Shown here in pieces: positions 32,001 through 41,384 of a stretch of 64,000 bases of DNA (position 1 is the first letter of the stretch; each line of letters opens with the position of its first letter). The position numbers were made by a program, and so were the translations under genes. The notes beneath the pieces were generated by a model. It worked only from the letters and a program-made list of their open reading frames with translations, was not told the DNA's origin and searched no databases. The stretch lies in contig OX336343.1 of assembly GCA_946902875.1 (NCBI GenBank), positions 10,219,754-10,283,753 on the forward strand, in the 5' to 3' direction. This stretch comes from Nematopogon swammerdamellus (taxonomy: Eukaryota; Arthropoda; Insecta; Lepidoptera; Adelidae).

Positions 32001-33894
32001 CAGCACCATCTAAGAAAGAGCAAGTCGAAGACGATAGCCATGAAAAAATCACCAACATCTTACGTAAAGAAAATACAAGGTTCTAACTCTGCTAACTAAC
32101 TGTTTATGCCCACGACTACCACTATCGTGTGCATGCGCTGAGACCGAATTAATTTTGTGTACACAAATGATACGTGTCTTTCTCTGTTATCTATCACAGC
32201 TCTAACTCACGTGTGTGTGTATACTATATCGATTCCTCAGTGACGAAAAGTTTTTATGGTGGAAAATCAATATAAAAGTCTCTATATATATACCTAAGTA
32301 TTATACTGACGACGGTCCTTTATTCACAGACTTTTCGTGCACATATTTGCTAATAAAGTTTTTTTATAATAGGTACCTACCTACTCGTTGTTTTAAGTTT
32401 TAAGGTTACATACTTTTCAAAGCTTCGAGGGCTATGAGTGGATGGTCCGTGGAAACTGTGATGTCTTTATGACCAGCAAGTCTTGCAGTGCTCAATGAGC
32501 GGTTCAGAAGACTCACACCTCCCACGCGTTTCAAGTTCTTCAAAGGCACTCCTCGAGAACCACCCCTAGCGAGGACTAAGACGGCAACCTGCTCTTTAAC
32601 AGCTTGTCTGTGAACAATACAATATTTTATTTATACAATACAGATAGGTACTTATGTATATAAACTACTAGCTTTTGCCCGTGGCTTCGCTCGCCGCCCC
32701 GCGCCGCCCCGCACCTTTCAGCGCCTTTCCGCGCCGCTCCACGCCGTCCCGCGCCGCTCCGCGCCGCACCGCGTCGTCCCGCGCCGACCCGCGCCGCCGC
32801 CGCCCCGCGCCGAAACGCGCCGCCCCGCGCCGCCGCCGCACCGCGCCGCCGTACTGGCCATATTTGTTTTCAGCAAATTAAAAAAAAAGAACAGAATTCG
32901 AAATTGAAGTTTTTATGTGACGTTGATAGGTTTTTGTTTTTCTTGCGAGATTCGCTCTCTCCCGTCCATACTATAACTACTTTATTTGATACTGCTGGGC
33001 CCCAAGGCTATTTAGCGTGATGGTATATAGCCTATATGTTATTCTGATGTATAAGCTATAGTACTGTAAAGTCTCATCAAAATCCGTTCAGTAGTTTTTG
33101 CGTGAAAGAGGAACAAAGATCCATACATCCATACATTCATCCTCACAAACTTTCGCGTTTATAATAGAGCTTTTTTGACGTGATGACGTCACGTCTTATA
33201 AATTGATGAATACCGGCTGCACACACGAAAAAGTGTCACGTTCCATCTGAGCCTGTGTGTGCAAGCGAGAGCGCGTAACAAGCGATAGAGAGGCACAATC
33301 GGTATAGTCAAAGTTACCATGGAAACGTCTTAAGAAGTAAAACTGTCAAGATCAGACAACAGAAGTTTATTGATGGCCAGTCACAAGATGATTAATCTTT
33401 CTACTGGAAATAAAATTACTGATCTTTGCTCTATGTACTACGATTATTCCACGTCATCACGTAAAACTATCGTCCGTAAACCGACTTTACAGACAACCAA
33501 TTTTTTATAATATTAATAGGACTATATAGTACATAGCAAGGTCTTCTTTTTTTAAATAGTGGCAATCAAACGAATAGGAAATTCGCAAAGAGTTTATATT
33601 AAGTCGCTGCGCTCCGACGTAATACAAACTCTTTGGAAATTCGTATATTATGTCTGAAACAAATGTCTTTTCGTTAAATCCTACGTAGTTATATTTACTC
33701 TTAGAATATTACTTACTTACATATAACACGTAGGTACAATAAAATCCAATGACACGCTTAAAACTTTCAAAAATATAAACATATGGTTACAATAAAGTAA
33801 TGGATAAATTGACAAATCAAAAGACTTACAGGCTACTTATTTGATGGACAACAACGATGAAAATAAGGATAACTCGATGATGCAGGGACCTCAT
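22914..33894 (-). CDS. CMAS: CMP-N-acetylneuraminate (sialic acid) synthetase gene, 5 exons
   Basis: The enzyme activates sialic acid with CTP to CMP-sialic acid, the donor for sialyltransferases. In flies it is reported in the secretory pathway rather than the nucleus. Five minus-strand exons join in phase: 33830-33894, 32414-32607, 31796-32009, 24931-25098 and 22914-23022, giving about 249 residues, close to the insect size. Motifs: LARGGSRGVPLKN (34-46, nucleotide-binding loop), TVSTDHP, LLQATSP (124-130), FSVTR at the exon 3 end, RPRRQDW (181-187) and the C-terminal SVEADSFEDLSLANLM. Exon 1 encodes a hydrophobic MRSLHHRVILIFIVVV start, a signal peptide. The vertebrate C-terminal phosphatase-like domain is absent, as in insects. 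Intron 3 is 6.7 kb and filled with transposons. Confidence 0.93.
23553..23810. mobile_element. MITE with central perfect palindrome, copy 1
   Basis: The ends (GGCACATGAGAGAACAAAAT inverted against ATTTTGTTCTTTCATGTGCC) enclose a core AGAAGATGCGTCGC-GTA-GCGACGCATCTTCT at 23647-23677. Related copies: 24595-24770 (core lost), 47072-47283, 47425-47545, 47967-48030, 48430-48580 and 55130-55240. It is non-coding and lies in CMAS intron 4. Confidence 0.8.
24595..24770. mobile_element. MITE of the same palindromic family, core-less copy
   Basis: It shares the GGTTAATATAAA and ATGTTGAGGCGGTGCATG segments with 23620-23720. The central palindrome is reduced to AATATCTATATT. It lies next to CMAS exon 4. 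Confidence 0.7.
24931..25098 (-). CDS. CMAS: CMAS exon 4
   Basis: The exon is 168 nt with a GAATACAG acceptor and a GTAAGT donor. It encodes YKLRWRN, then ARPRRQDWAGELTETGAFYI and LGYLQNH. RPRRQDW is diagnostic for CMAS. Confidence 0.93.
26681..27007 (+). mobile_element. Family B SINE (head B, shared body)
   Basis: The head runs from GTGTGGGGCCGGTACTTTAA through GTCGTAAAAGGCGACTAAGG to about 26785. The same body as family A follows (GGTAGGGTTTAACCCGCCCG to TGTCAGTTTC) and then an A-tail at 26994-27007. It lies in CMAS intron 3. Confidence 0.8.
27640..28390 (+). repeat. Pyrimidine-rich tract split by a SINE
   Basis: About 375 bases at 27640-28013 and about 60 bases after 28330 are over 85 percent C/T by eye, mostly CCTCCC/CTTCCT mixtures. 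The family A SINE at 28014-28330 lies inside. Long frames on either strand here (27588-28096) are compositional artefacts. Confidence 0.85.
28014..28330 (-). mobile_element. Family A SINE with 5S-like head
   Basis: Minus strand. The head at 28226-28330 includes TAGCTCAGTGGTGC, CTTGGATGGGTGACCGC (an exact 5S box C-like run) and GGTTCGGATTCCACG. The body is shortened in the middle. The A-tail is at 28014-28023. Confidence 0.82.
28784..30059 (-). mobile_element. piggyBac-like element, decayed
   Basis: The ends CACGTTCAACGCCA (28784) and GGCGTTCAACGTG (to 30059) are inverted. TTAA follows the right end (30060-30063) and CTTA precedes the left, one change from TTAA. Subterminal CACCGGTGAGCC motifs repeat. 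The minus frame 29305-29556 encodes a Cys-rich tail (CHQCYAKN, then KSKKVSTYC and KPFLCLPCFNMTH) like piggyBac transposase C-termini. Frame 29592-29822 holds an N-terminal-like piece (NDYFEDFELTQEALTQLENI). The catalytic centre was not found. Confidence 0.75.
29305..29556 (-). pseudogene. piggyBac transposase C-terminal Cys-rich fragment
   Basis: It has 83 codons. An acidic start (SESEDSDYEMH) and a basic stretch (ERRKRMKH) precede Cys-x2-Cys, Cys and Cys-x2-Cys-x4-His, the zinc-binding end of piggyBac family transposases. The fragment is disconnected from the upstream frame, so it is non-functional as transposase. Confidence 0.65.
30940..31145. repeat. Long hairpin with 38-bp perfect arms
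   Basis: Arms 30967-31004 and 31070-31107 are exactly complementary over 38 bp (core AACCCTAGAGTTGAAGGCGG), with a 65-nt loop. Outside this, weaker pairing (ACCGCCTTCAAAAA against a TTTTTTAAGGCAGTT-type segment) extends the structure to about 200 bp. It lies in CMAS intron 3. Confidence 0.9.
31796..32009 (-). CDS. CMAS: CMAS exon 3
   Basis: The exon is 214 nt with a TTTCTTAG acceptor and a GTTATA donor. It encodes GAEVFHRSS, then DVDVVALLQATSPF, and ends in YDCIFSVTR. These are the best-conserved CMAS blocks. Confidence 0.93.
32414..32607 (-). CDS. CMAS: CMAS exon 2 (catalytic loop)
   Basis: The exon is 194 nt with a TTCACAG acceptor and a GTATGT donor. It encodes VAVLVLARGGSRGVPLKNLK and later ITVSTDHPLIALEALK. 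The Arg/Gly-rich loop binds CTP in this family. Confidence 0.93.
32669..33172. mobile_element. CTAGCTTTTGCCCG-type dispersed element with GC-rich insert
   Basis: It starts CTAGCTTTTGCCCGTGGCTT and ends TTTCGCGTTTATAATA. Both motifs recur (for example 49608-49722 inverted, and the 58.4-58.9 kb array ends). The 170-bp CGCCCCGCGCCG simple repeat at 32690-32850 yields a spurious Arg/Pro-rich frame. Confidence 0.65.
33173..33467. mobile_element. MITE with ACGTGATGACGT termini
   Basis: TTTGACGTGATGACGT near 33176 is mirrored by ACGTCATCACGTAAA near 33452. The interior is non-coding. It lies in CMAS intron 1. Confidence 0.55.
33830..33894 (-). CDS. CMAS: CMAS exon 1 (signal peptide)
   Basis: The exon runs from ATG at 33894 to a GTAAGT donor, 65 nt. 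It encodes MRSLHHRVILIFIVVVHQIS and S, plus two bases of Leu. The hydrophobic core at residues 8-16 fits an ER signal sequence. It was chosen for its perfect donor and phase, and because it lies at the right place upstream. Confidence 0.75.
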
Positions 33895-34198
33895 TGTATT
33901 GCGGCTCCCGCGGCTCTGCGACTATAACTTTTCACTAACTGAAGCACGAACAACGGTGACAGATCAACATCATTTCGTCAAATAAGCTTGAGGGGTCCCT
34001 TTATTGATGCTTCCGCTTTAGGTGGTGACCTGTGGTCGTGCGTGACCATTTATTTACCTATCGGTATTGTGGATGGTAAGTAGGTATATATATTGTATAT
34101 ATTTACATATATGTATATATACAATATATATGTATATTTCTCCATTTATTTGTATTTGTGTTTTATTATCTGTTTAAATTACTTATATGCCTAATTTA

Positions 34199-34300
34199 TG
34201 TGCACACCTACACCTGCTGCTTCACCGTTGGGAGCCGGTGTAAAACTGTAGGTTCCTTCCCTTGCCCCTTACTAGGTGGTAGGCTCCAATTGTAGCCGAC
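34199..34300 (+). mobile_element. Family T SINE fragment
   Basis: A GTGCACACCTACACCTGCTG start and CTTGCCCCTTACTAGGTGGT match the middle of the SINE at 2533-2906. Both ends are missing. Confidence 0.7.
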
Positions 34301-34409
34301 CTATTCCTATTGCAGATCCCATGAATGTTCCATATTCCATGCAGGAACTGAAAACTGTTCTTAAATAATCGACGGTATTCCATATTCCTTTTTAGCTAGG
34401 GCTGATGAT

Positions 34410-37400
34410 CTCATTTTACAATATTACTTAGATATGGTAAATTTTATAATTGACTCAGGACAAATTCCCCAAGCGTGGAAATGTCAAATTATCATCCCTA
34501 TTTTAAAACCTGGTAAAGACCCAGAAGAGGGTTCCTCTTATCGACCAATAGCTCTCTCATCTACTCTTCTAAAGGTTACTGAGCATTTAGTTAAAAAAAG
34601 AATGGAATGGTTAATAGAAAGTAGAGGCCTCTTACCTCCTACTCAGTTTGGCTTCAGAAAAGGTAAGAGTACAATGGACAGCCTTGCCATATTCTCAACT
34701 GATATTCGTTTAGCCTTCAGCCGGAACGAATATGTAGTTGCCGCTTTTTTAGATGTTTCTGGAGCGTATGACAATGTTCTTCTTTCAGTTCTCAGACATA
34801 AGTTGCAGAAGCTGATTATTCCTTCAAAGATGATCTATTTTATTACTAACCTTTTCTTTCAAAGATCCATCTTACTTCGAACTGATGGGGTTGTATCTGA
34901 CCCTAGAGTAATCTAGAAAGGGCTTCCTCAGGGTTCAGTTCTTAGCCCCCTTCTCTACAATGTTTATACTCACGATCTTGAAAAGTATGTTCTTCCCTTT
35001 TCCAGGATATTGCAGTATGCTGATGATTTGCTCATTTATTCAGTTCATAAATCCATTGAAAATACCTCTAATTCTGTTAATCAATCTATTGACTCCTTGA
35101 CGACATGGCTTGCAGTTATCTGCAACCAAGAGTAGTGCAGTTGTGTTCTCGAGGAAACACAAAATTCCGGATATCAGTATTCAGTGTGACAATGCTCAAA
35201 TCCCTATTAAAAGAGAGGTAAAATTTCTTGGAGTTATTCTTGACTCAAAGATGTCTGGCTCTCTTCATATTGATTATGTAGTGAAAAAATGTGAACGTAA
35301 TATCAATATTCTTCGAACGCTTGCTGGTGTTTGGTGGGGTGCTCATCCATATTCGTTAAAGCTCCTATGTAATGCTTTAGTACGCAGTCACCTGGACTAT
35401 GGAACATTCTTGTTAGAACCGTCAAATAAAACGTCCCTTCGCAAACTGGATCTTATACAATCAAAGGCACTTCGCATCATTGCGGGAGCGATGAAATCAA
35501 CTCCAATCAACGCTCTCCAGGTGGAATGTATTGACCCTCCCTTATACCTACGACGTCAATTTTTGGCAAATAGGTATTTCTTTAGGGCGTGTCAATTTTT
35601 AAATCATCCACTGATCCCTTAATTAAATCTTTTAGCTGAATACACATTGCAAAAGTACTACTGGGTTAAATAAAGTGATACCTCGATTGGTTATAATAGC
35701 TAAGAAAAATTTAAGTGCCTCAAAGACCCGACCCATAGGTCCCTTACCCTGCCAATGTATGAATTTCCATACTCATCCGTCATTCGAAAACCATTTATAT
35801 AAACGTTTATTTATAGAAATAAATGTAAATACATTTAATTATCTAAACATTTACAAGCAATTAAATTAAATTATTAAATAAACTAAAACTACCTATCAAA
35901 TATAATTTACCTACAAATATAACTAATTAAAAAACTATAACTAAATACGAACTTATAAATTAAAATAATTAAACTAATAAAAATAAAAAAATATTCACGC
36001 ATCCATAAAACTTTCATCCAAATGGCCCCATGACGGGAATGTGCCCATAACGCTGGCGCCCTGGCGGCATTGCCCTTCTGCACAGCCATGCTGATGCGCT
36101 GCAACAGGAAGTATCCAGCACGGGAATCCCCCGATGTCTCCGCGAGACGGCGCCCTATTTCTTTTAGAAACCCCTTCGCCTCCTCGCACAGGGAACCAAG
36201 GGTTTCCACAGCCACTGCTACAAACTCATAATTTTGATTTATAATGTTTTGGTATTTAGAATGTTTCAAGCGCGCAGCCGACTCAGCAGCGGATCCTGCC
36301 TTTCTTGACGTTGACAATACGTGCGAAGACGCTAATGTGTCGACGCAAGTAGCGTCCCAGACGAGGGCTCTCCCCTGTGACCAAGGTATCAGGGTCATCC
36401 CGTCTGGACGCTTGGCGTCAGCCCTGCTGAGTCCGCTCGGTTCCAATACTGACGGCACACCAGCTGAAACGAGTGCACGTTTTATTATATCGTTAATATG
36501 AGTATGTCGATAAAACCTACCTGCACTTTTTGTGCAACTTAGACCGTGGTGGTGACCATTCTTTTCCACTTGAGCCCCACACACACATCTATCGAAAACC
36601 TGAGGTGCTGCTAAGTATTGGCATTTACAAGGACATGCCAAATGCCAATGATGCATTTAGAATTGCCGTTAACAGTAATTGGCCTAATTGGCATGTTTTC
36701 TTTACGGACGCATCTAAATTGACTCCGAACGGCAGTGTAGGTGTTGCTGTGTTTTGTGTCAACAAGGATGTATATTTGAAAATAAAATGTCCTCCAGAAT
36801 CCTCAGTTTTTACAGGAGAATGTAAAGCCTTGTTGGAGGCGGGGAAGTATATTTCTTTGAATAGCGAGATATATAAAGCTATAATTTTTTCGGATTCGCT
36901 TAGTTCACTTCAATCCTTGCTTCAAAATCCTTTTAAATCCAAAATTCACAATCCCATAATTTATAATATTAAAAATATATTATCTGGTCTTACCGGGAGA
37001 CAAGTGGTATTTGCCTGGATACCCTCTCACAGTGGTATTCAAGGCAATGAACACGTTGACGCCCTTGCAAAAGATGCTGTGGTTCGTGGGGGTAAGGTTG
37101 ACTACGAAAATTTTTCGCACGACCTTATCATCGCCCTTCCAAGAATTTATTTACACTCTTCTTGGTCGAATGCATGGAATAAATCCAGTAAAGTCAAGGG
37201 GACATGCTATGCCAGTATCCAACCAGAAATTCCACTCAAACCATGGTTTTATAAACTTCGAATATCAAAAAAAGTTACATCAATAATATGCCGTTTACGA
37301 TTTGGTCATTGTTGCTCTCCCGTGCACCTGGCTAGGTTGAGGATTCGGGATTCTTCAGTTTGTGAATGCGGCATTGAAGGCACTGTTGATCATATTTTGT

Positions 37401-37495
37401 TTTCTTGTCCACTCATTAATCAATATCCCACCTTATATTCCACTCTGCCTGAACTTAAAATTCCCCTCCCTTCTAATATATGTTGCTTACTATAG
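34410..37495 (+). mobile_element. I/Jockey-like LINE with RT and RNase H, interrupted
   Basis: RT motifs are at 34434-34916 (SSYRPIALSSTLLKVTEHLV, FLDVSGAYDNVL), then in another frame GLPQGSVLSPLLYN at 34920 and the catalytic YADD at 35016-35027. The thumb follows at 35110-35622. RNase H is at about 36680-37080 (FFTDASK, ECKALLEA, FSDSLSSLQSL, WIPSHSGIQGNEHVDALAKD, so all four acidic/His positions remain). A knuckle CECGIEGTVDHILFSCP comes next, with a stop at 37495. Stops, frameshifts and the 35.9-36.6 kb insertion disable it. Confidence 0.88.
35905..36620 (-). mobile_element. Antisense LINE endonuclease fragment inside the LINE
   Basis: The minus frame 35907-36656 has a zinc knuckle (CVCGAQVEKNGHHHGLSC) and then a PD-(D/E)XK-type nuclease core (KRPDGMTLIPW followed by LVWDATCVDT). 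This order resembles restriction-like-endonuclease LINEs of a clade different from the 7.0-7.9 kb element. The frame is open for about 220 codons, so the insertion is relatively young. The exact right boundary is uncertain (36550-36660). Confidence 0.72.
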
Positions 37496-37497
37496 TA

Positions 37498-38147
37498 CAG
37501 TGGTTCTCAAACTTTTTTAGCTGACGGCGCCCTTAACCCGTTCAAGAAATTGTGCGGCACATCGCTTCAATATTCCGTTGGTGTCTTTCATAGGCATCAT
37601 ATCTGAACTGTGATAAACGAATCATGCAAATATGTAAATCAAGTAATATTTCCGAAAGGAATAGAAAACACAATTTTGCGATGCGTAAAAGTTACGCATC
37701 GAAATGTAAATGTTTCATTATTATTTCGATTAAGTATGTAGGTATGTAAGTATGTAGGTGTAAATAATTAAATTCAAAATAAGTATAAAAGTACATAATG
37801 TACCTACATTACTTTTCTACTATTTTGAATTTAATTATTTACTACTAGTGAGTGGCTCTGTGAGCTGTAGACCTCGCGAGTCTGTTTTTGTATAGCTTAA
37901 AACTGAATAAATGTTCACCGGCGCACCTCGACCCCCATGGCTCAGCGATTTTGAAAAATTACCAAAAACTTGTTGAGAAACAGCCGGACATCCGGACATA
38001 CGTACGCATTTTTGCCCAAGCTGAAACGGAGACGCTTCGCTCGCGCTTCGCGCTCACTCGGTCAAATAATGTCCACTTTTTCGCGGCACCCCTGGCGTAG
38101 GTTCGCGGCACCCCGGGGTGCCGCGGCACCCAGTTTGCGTATCACTG
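37498..38147. mobile_element. Non-autonomous hAT element, 8-bp TSD
   Basis: The ends CAGTGGTTCTCAAACTT and, inverted, CAGTGATACGCAAACTGGG are hAT-like. CTATAGTA flanks both sides (37490-37497 and 38148-38155). The 650-bp element has no transposase. It contains an internal inverted repeat around 37761-37843 and GC-rich CCCCGGGGTGCCGCGG near the right end. It inserted at the stop codon of the LINE. Confidence 0.9.
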
Positions 38148-38559
38148 CTATAGTATATCAATATTGCTATTTATAAACTCATTTCGAAATTTTTTTTTTT
38201 TTCATAACATTAATTTGTTACATTTCAGTTATTAATCAGAGTTAATCATTTTGTTTTCGTTCTTAGGGTTTTTTTTTCTTGAAATTGTGCTTTTGTTTTG
38301 ATTTGTAAAACTTTTTATACCGTTGTTGTAATCCTATCACACTTGACAATGGCAAAGTTCGCGCGTCAGCGCGAGTTGCCAAAAAAAAAAAAAAAGCCTC
38401 AACTGTAAAGTCAAGAGGCCACTTGCCATTGGGTCATTTATATTGGTAATCTGTGTATTGGGCTAAGTTACTCTATGGTATTGGGTAAGAAAAAAAAATG
38501 AATGTGAATGCTGGGCTCGATTTTGCAGTGTAATTTCTTTCTCAAAAAAAGAGAAAATC
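38148..38559. promoter_or_regulatory. RECQL upstream region
   Basis: This AT-rich spacer is between the hAT element and RECQL. A TTTTGCAG sequence ending at 38528, 31 bases before the ATG, could be the acceptor of a 5' UTR intron. No clear core promoter is visible. Confidence 0.35.
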
Positions 38560-40461
38560 ATGACTGAACCAGAAGATTTGGAAGCTGAAATAAAAGCAGT
38601 AGACCAGGAACTTTCTACAGTTGACAAGGAGATAGCAAAGTGGAAAAATCGCCAACGAACACTTCATGAAAGGAAAACTTTTCTGAAGATGGAGATCGAC
38701 AAGCGCAAATCAATGCAGCTGGCAAGCGTCGACTGGACCGGTACCGATTACGAGTGGTCCGGTAAAGTGAGAGAATTACTAGAGGGCGTATTCAAAATAA
38801 ACTCTTTCCGACCGAAGCAGCTCAGCGCGATTAACTCAACACTGTCGGGCCAGCACGCACTGGTCGTGATGCCGACCGGCGCCGGCAAGAGTCTGTGCTA
38901 CCAGCTGCCGGCGCTCGTGCAGCCCGGCATCACCGTCGTCGTCTCCCCGCTCGTATCCTTGATGGAGGACCAGGTGCGCGCTCTGCGGAGCAAAAACATT
39001 CCTGCCAAGCTCATCACGAGCACAACCTCAAAGGAGGAGACCGCCGGCGCTCTCAACGATCTCAAAGACAAGTCCTCCGACACCAAGCTCCTGTACGCGA
39101 CTCCCGAGCGCTTCGCCAAGAGCAAACGCTTCATGGCAAACCTTCAGAAGTGTTTTGCGGAGGGCCGATTGCAGAGGATAGCGATCGACGAAGTGCACTG
39201 CTGCTCCCAGTGGGGCCACGACTTCCGACCCGACTTCAAGTTCCTCGGGATCCTCGCCAACATGTTCCCCGGAGTACCACTGCTGGGGCTCACGGCGACC
39301 GCCACCGCCACCGTTCTCGCCGACGTTCAGAAAATCCTCAACATCCGCGGCTGCCTCCTCATCAAGTCTACATTCAATCGGCCGAACCTTTTCTACAAGA
39401 TCCTGGAGAAGCCGTCGTCCCTGGAGGATTGCCTGGACATACTTGAAAAGCTAATGAGGTATCGATACAAGGATGAGACCGGTATCATATACACGAATAC
39501 AATTAAGGACTGCGAGGACATCTCAGGCGGACTGAAGGGAAGAGGTCTCGCTGTGGGGTGCTACCACGCCAGCGTGGAAGCCACCCGCCGCTCTGCTATA
39601 CACACAAAGTGGCACAACAAGCACTATCAAGCCATTGTGGCTACGATCGCGTTCGGAATGGGCATCGACAAACCGGATGTTCGTTTCGTAATACATCACA
39701 CCATGAGCCGGTCCATGGAGAATTACTACCAGGAGAGCGGTCGCGCGGGCAGGGACGGCGCAAGAGCTGAATGTATCACTCTGTACAGAATGCAGGACGT
39801 GTTCAAAGTGAGCACAATAGTGTTTTCTTCAGTCGGTAGCTTGGATCACTTGTACGGGATGCTCAAGTACTGTCTAAACGGGCATCAGTGCCGACGACAA
39901 GTGATAGCTGAGCATTTCGATGAGGACTGGGGCTCGAGCGACTGCAATCAAATGTGCGACGTTTGTTGTCGCTCAACTCCTTCCACTAGGGAAATTCGCT
40001 TGGAAGGACATTGCAAAACTTTAGCAAGCATTATAGACAATGCTGAGAAATTTGATACAAAGTTGACGGCTCAGAAATTGTTAGATGCTTGGTTTCTGAA
40101 GGGTCCCGTAAATGTGAGAAGTAAATGTAAGGAGCCTGGTATTTCAAGGACCCTCGGTGAGGATGTAGTAGCTCATTTACTAGTAGAAGGATATTTGGTG
40201 GAAGATTTCCATTTTACTGCTTATTCTACAATAAGTTACTTAAAAAAGGGTCCTAACATGGAAGCAATATATGACGAATCGTTTACACTGATAATGAAGG
40301 TTCGGTCCTACACTTCCTTCGACTTAGAACGTCGGGCTCCTGAAGACTTTCAAACAAAGTCTGTGGTAGTGAATGATGAAACAAAATCAAGAAAAACCAA
40401 AGCGAGTGACAGTGGTAGGGAAAAAAGTGTTAAGAAAATTAAAACAATAATATTAGATTAA
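38560..40461 (+). CDS. RECQL: ATP-dependent DNA helicase Q1 (RecQ-like)
   Basis: This is a RecQ-family 3'-to-5' DNA helicase acting in genome maintenance. 633 residues matches the 640-650 of animal RECQ1. Layout: N-terminal coiled coil (residues 5-50), FRPKQ motif 0 (83-87), Walker A MPTGAGKS (104-111), DEVH box (210-213), GLTATAT (243-249), YHASVEATRR (335-344), GMGIDKPDVRF (367-377) and QESGRAGRDG (391-400). The RQC zinc site uses Cys438, 444, 462, 466 and 469, followed by a winged-helix region and a Lys-rich tail (KKIKT) that could be a nuclear signal. All catalytic motifs are intact. The frame has no intron, unusual beside the split neighbours. The ATG at 38560 is the first in frame and fits the family N-terminus. 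Confidence 0.95.
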   Translation: MTEPEDLEAEIKAVDQELSTVDKEIAKWKNRQRTLHERKTFLKMEIDKRKSMQLASVDWTGTDYEWSGKVRELLEGVFKINSFRPKQLSAINSTLSGQHALVVMPTGAGKSLCYQLPALVQPGITVVVSPLVSLMEDQVRALRSKNIPAKLITSTTSKEETAGALNDLKDKSSDTKLLYATPERFAKSKRFMANLQKCFAEGRLQRIAIDEVHCCSQWGHDFRPDFKFLGILANMFPGVPLLGLTATATATVLADVQKILNIRGCLLIKSTFNRPNLFYKILEKPSSLEDCLDILEKLMRYRYKDETGIIYTNTIKDCEDISGGLKGRGLAVGCYHASVEATRRSAIHTKWHNKHYQAIVATIAFGMGIDKPDVRFVIHHTMSRSMENYYQESGRAGRDGARAECITLYRMQDVFKVSTIVFSSVGSLDHLYGMLKYCLNGHQCRRQVIAEHFDEDWGSSDCNQMCDVCCRSTPSTREIRLEGHCKTLASIIDNAEKFDTKLTAQKLLDAWFLKGPVNVRSKCKEPGISRTLGEDVVAHLLVEGYLVEDFHFTAYSTISYLKKGPNMEAIYDESFTLIMKVRSYTSFDLERRAPEDFQTKSVVVNDETKSRKTKASDSGREKSVKKIKTIILD

Positions 40462-40566
40462 GGCACTACAGTGTGGTATTACAAGGGGGAGGGGCGTACT
40501 AGGAGTGTAAGCGCAGGGCTTTTGAAAGTGGTCGCGCACCGGTGACCTGCACGTTGCAATGTGCAA

Positions 40567-40588
40567 AATAAAATGGTTGTAAAATAAA
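40567..40588 (+). promoter_or_regulatory. Tandem polyadenylation signals for RECQL
   Basis: AATAAA occurs at 40567-40572 and 40583-40588, 105-125 bases after the stop codon. No long A-tail follows in the genome. Confidence 0.6.
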
Positions 40589-41195
40589 ATGGATAAAATA
40601 TTATCAAATGTGTAACTACAATGTTTATTTATATTTATAAATATAAATTTGTAATTACCTGCTTGAGATTTATTATGGAGTGATAGTTTTATGTATATTG
40701 CTTTGCTTGCTTGGTATTTGAATACCACAAGTACACGCGCGGGGAACTACGTTCCGCAGGCCAAAACGTATTAAAGGGTTGCACGCGGAATGAGACTCCG
40801 CAAGCAGCTCGGGTGCGTCCCTGGGTAACTCTGGCGTGAGACTGACTGGACTGTTTCAAATATCACCACGAAGGAGAAAGGTAACAGAAGCGCGGGCGCC
40901 GTGCCCACGAAAATAAAAGAGATATTACGTAAAATGTAAATGTGCGGAATACATTACGCGTGCGACCGCTACAGGGTTAAAAAAAAAGACTGCAATTTTA
41001 TTTTTCAGTCCTTGTTCTTAAAATTTTCAACTTTTCTGCAACAAAATCCGAATATGTTTTATAATGGAAAGGAAAGGAAAATTCAGTAAGTTTATTACTG
41101 AATTTTCCTAAATAAGTAACAATTATGTAGTAAAATAAAACCACAAAATTATTTGTGCTCTCATATATATAAAAAAAATACACATTCAATTCTGT

Positions 41196-41201
41196 TTTAT
41201 T
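41196..41201 (-). promoter_or_regulatory. Polyadenylation signal of the UPF0193 gene
   Basis: Minus-strand AATAAA lies 40 bases downstream of the UPF0193 stop codon at 41242. Confidence 0.6.
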
Positions 41202-41241
41202 TCAAATACATAAATGGCATAACAATCCTAATATAATGAAA

Positions 41242-41384
41242 TCAGGATCGTCTCCTGGGTGAACGTCCCACTGGTGAGAACACATATGCAGCGACGTTCT
41301 CTTCAGCTCTTCTTCTCACTGGTGGCGCCGCTGATGCACTTCGTACATCCTTCTTGGGAAGATCTCTTCCTGTAGACCTTACTG
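41242..41384 (-). CDS. C22orf23: UPF0193 exon 6 (stop)
   Basis: The exon is 143 nt with a TTCTTTCAG acceptor. It encodes VRSTGRDLPKKDVRSASAAP and an Arg-rich end (SPVGRSPRRRS). The stop is at 41242-41244 and a polyadenylation signal follows at 41201. Confidence 0.78.

Noticed and set aside
32675..32881. Arg/Pro/Ala-rich ORF
   Set aside because: Translation of a CGCCCCGCGCCG simple repeat inside a dispersed element.
35907..36656. A host gene for a 249-residue zinc protein
   Set aside because: The knuckle plus RPDG/WDAT order is that of LINE endonucleases, and it lies inside another LINE.
38895..39446. 183-codon ORF overlapping RECQL
   Set aside because: An alternative frame within the GC-rich part of RECQL, with no domain and no start of its own.
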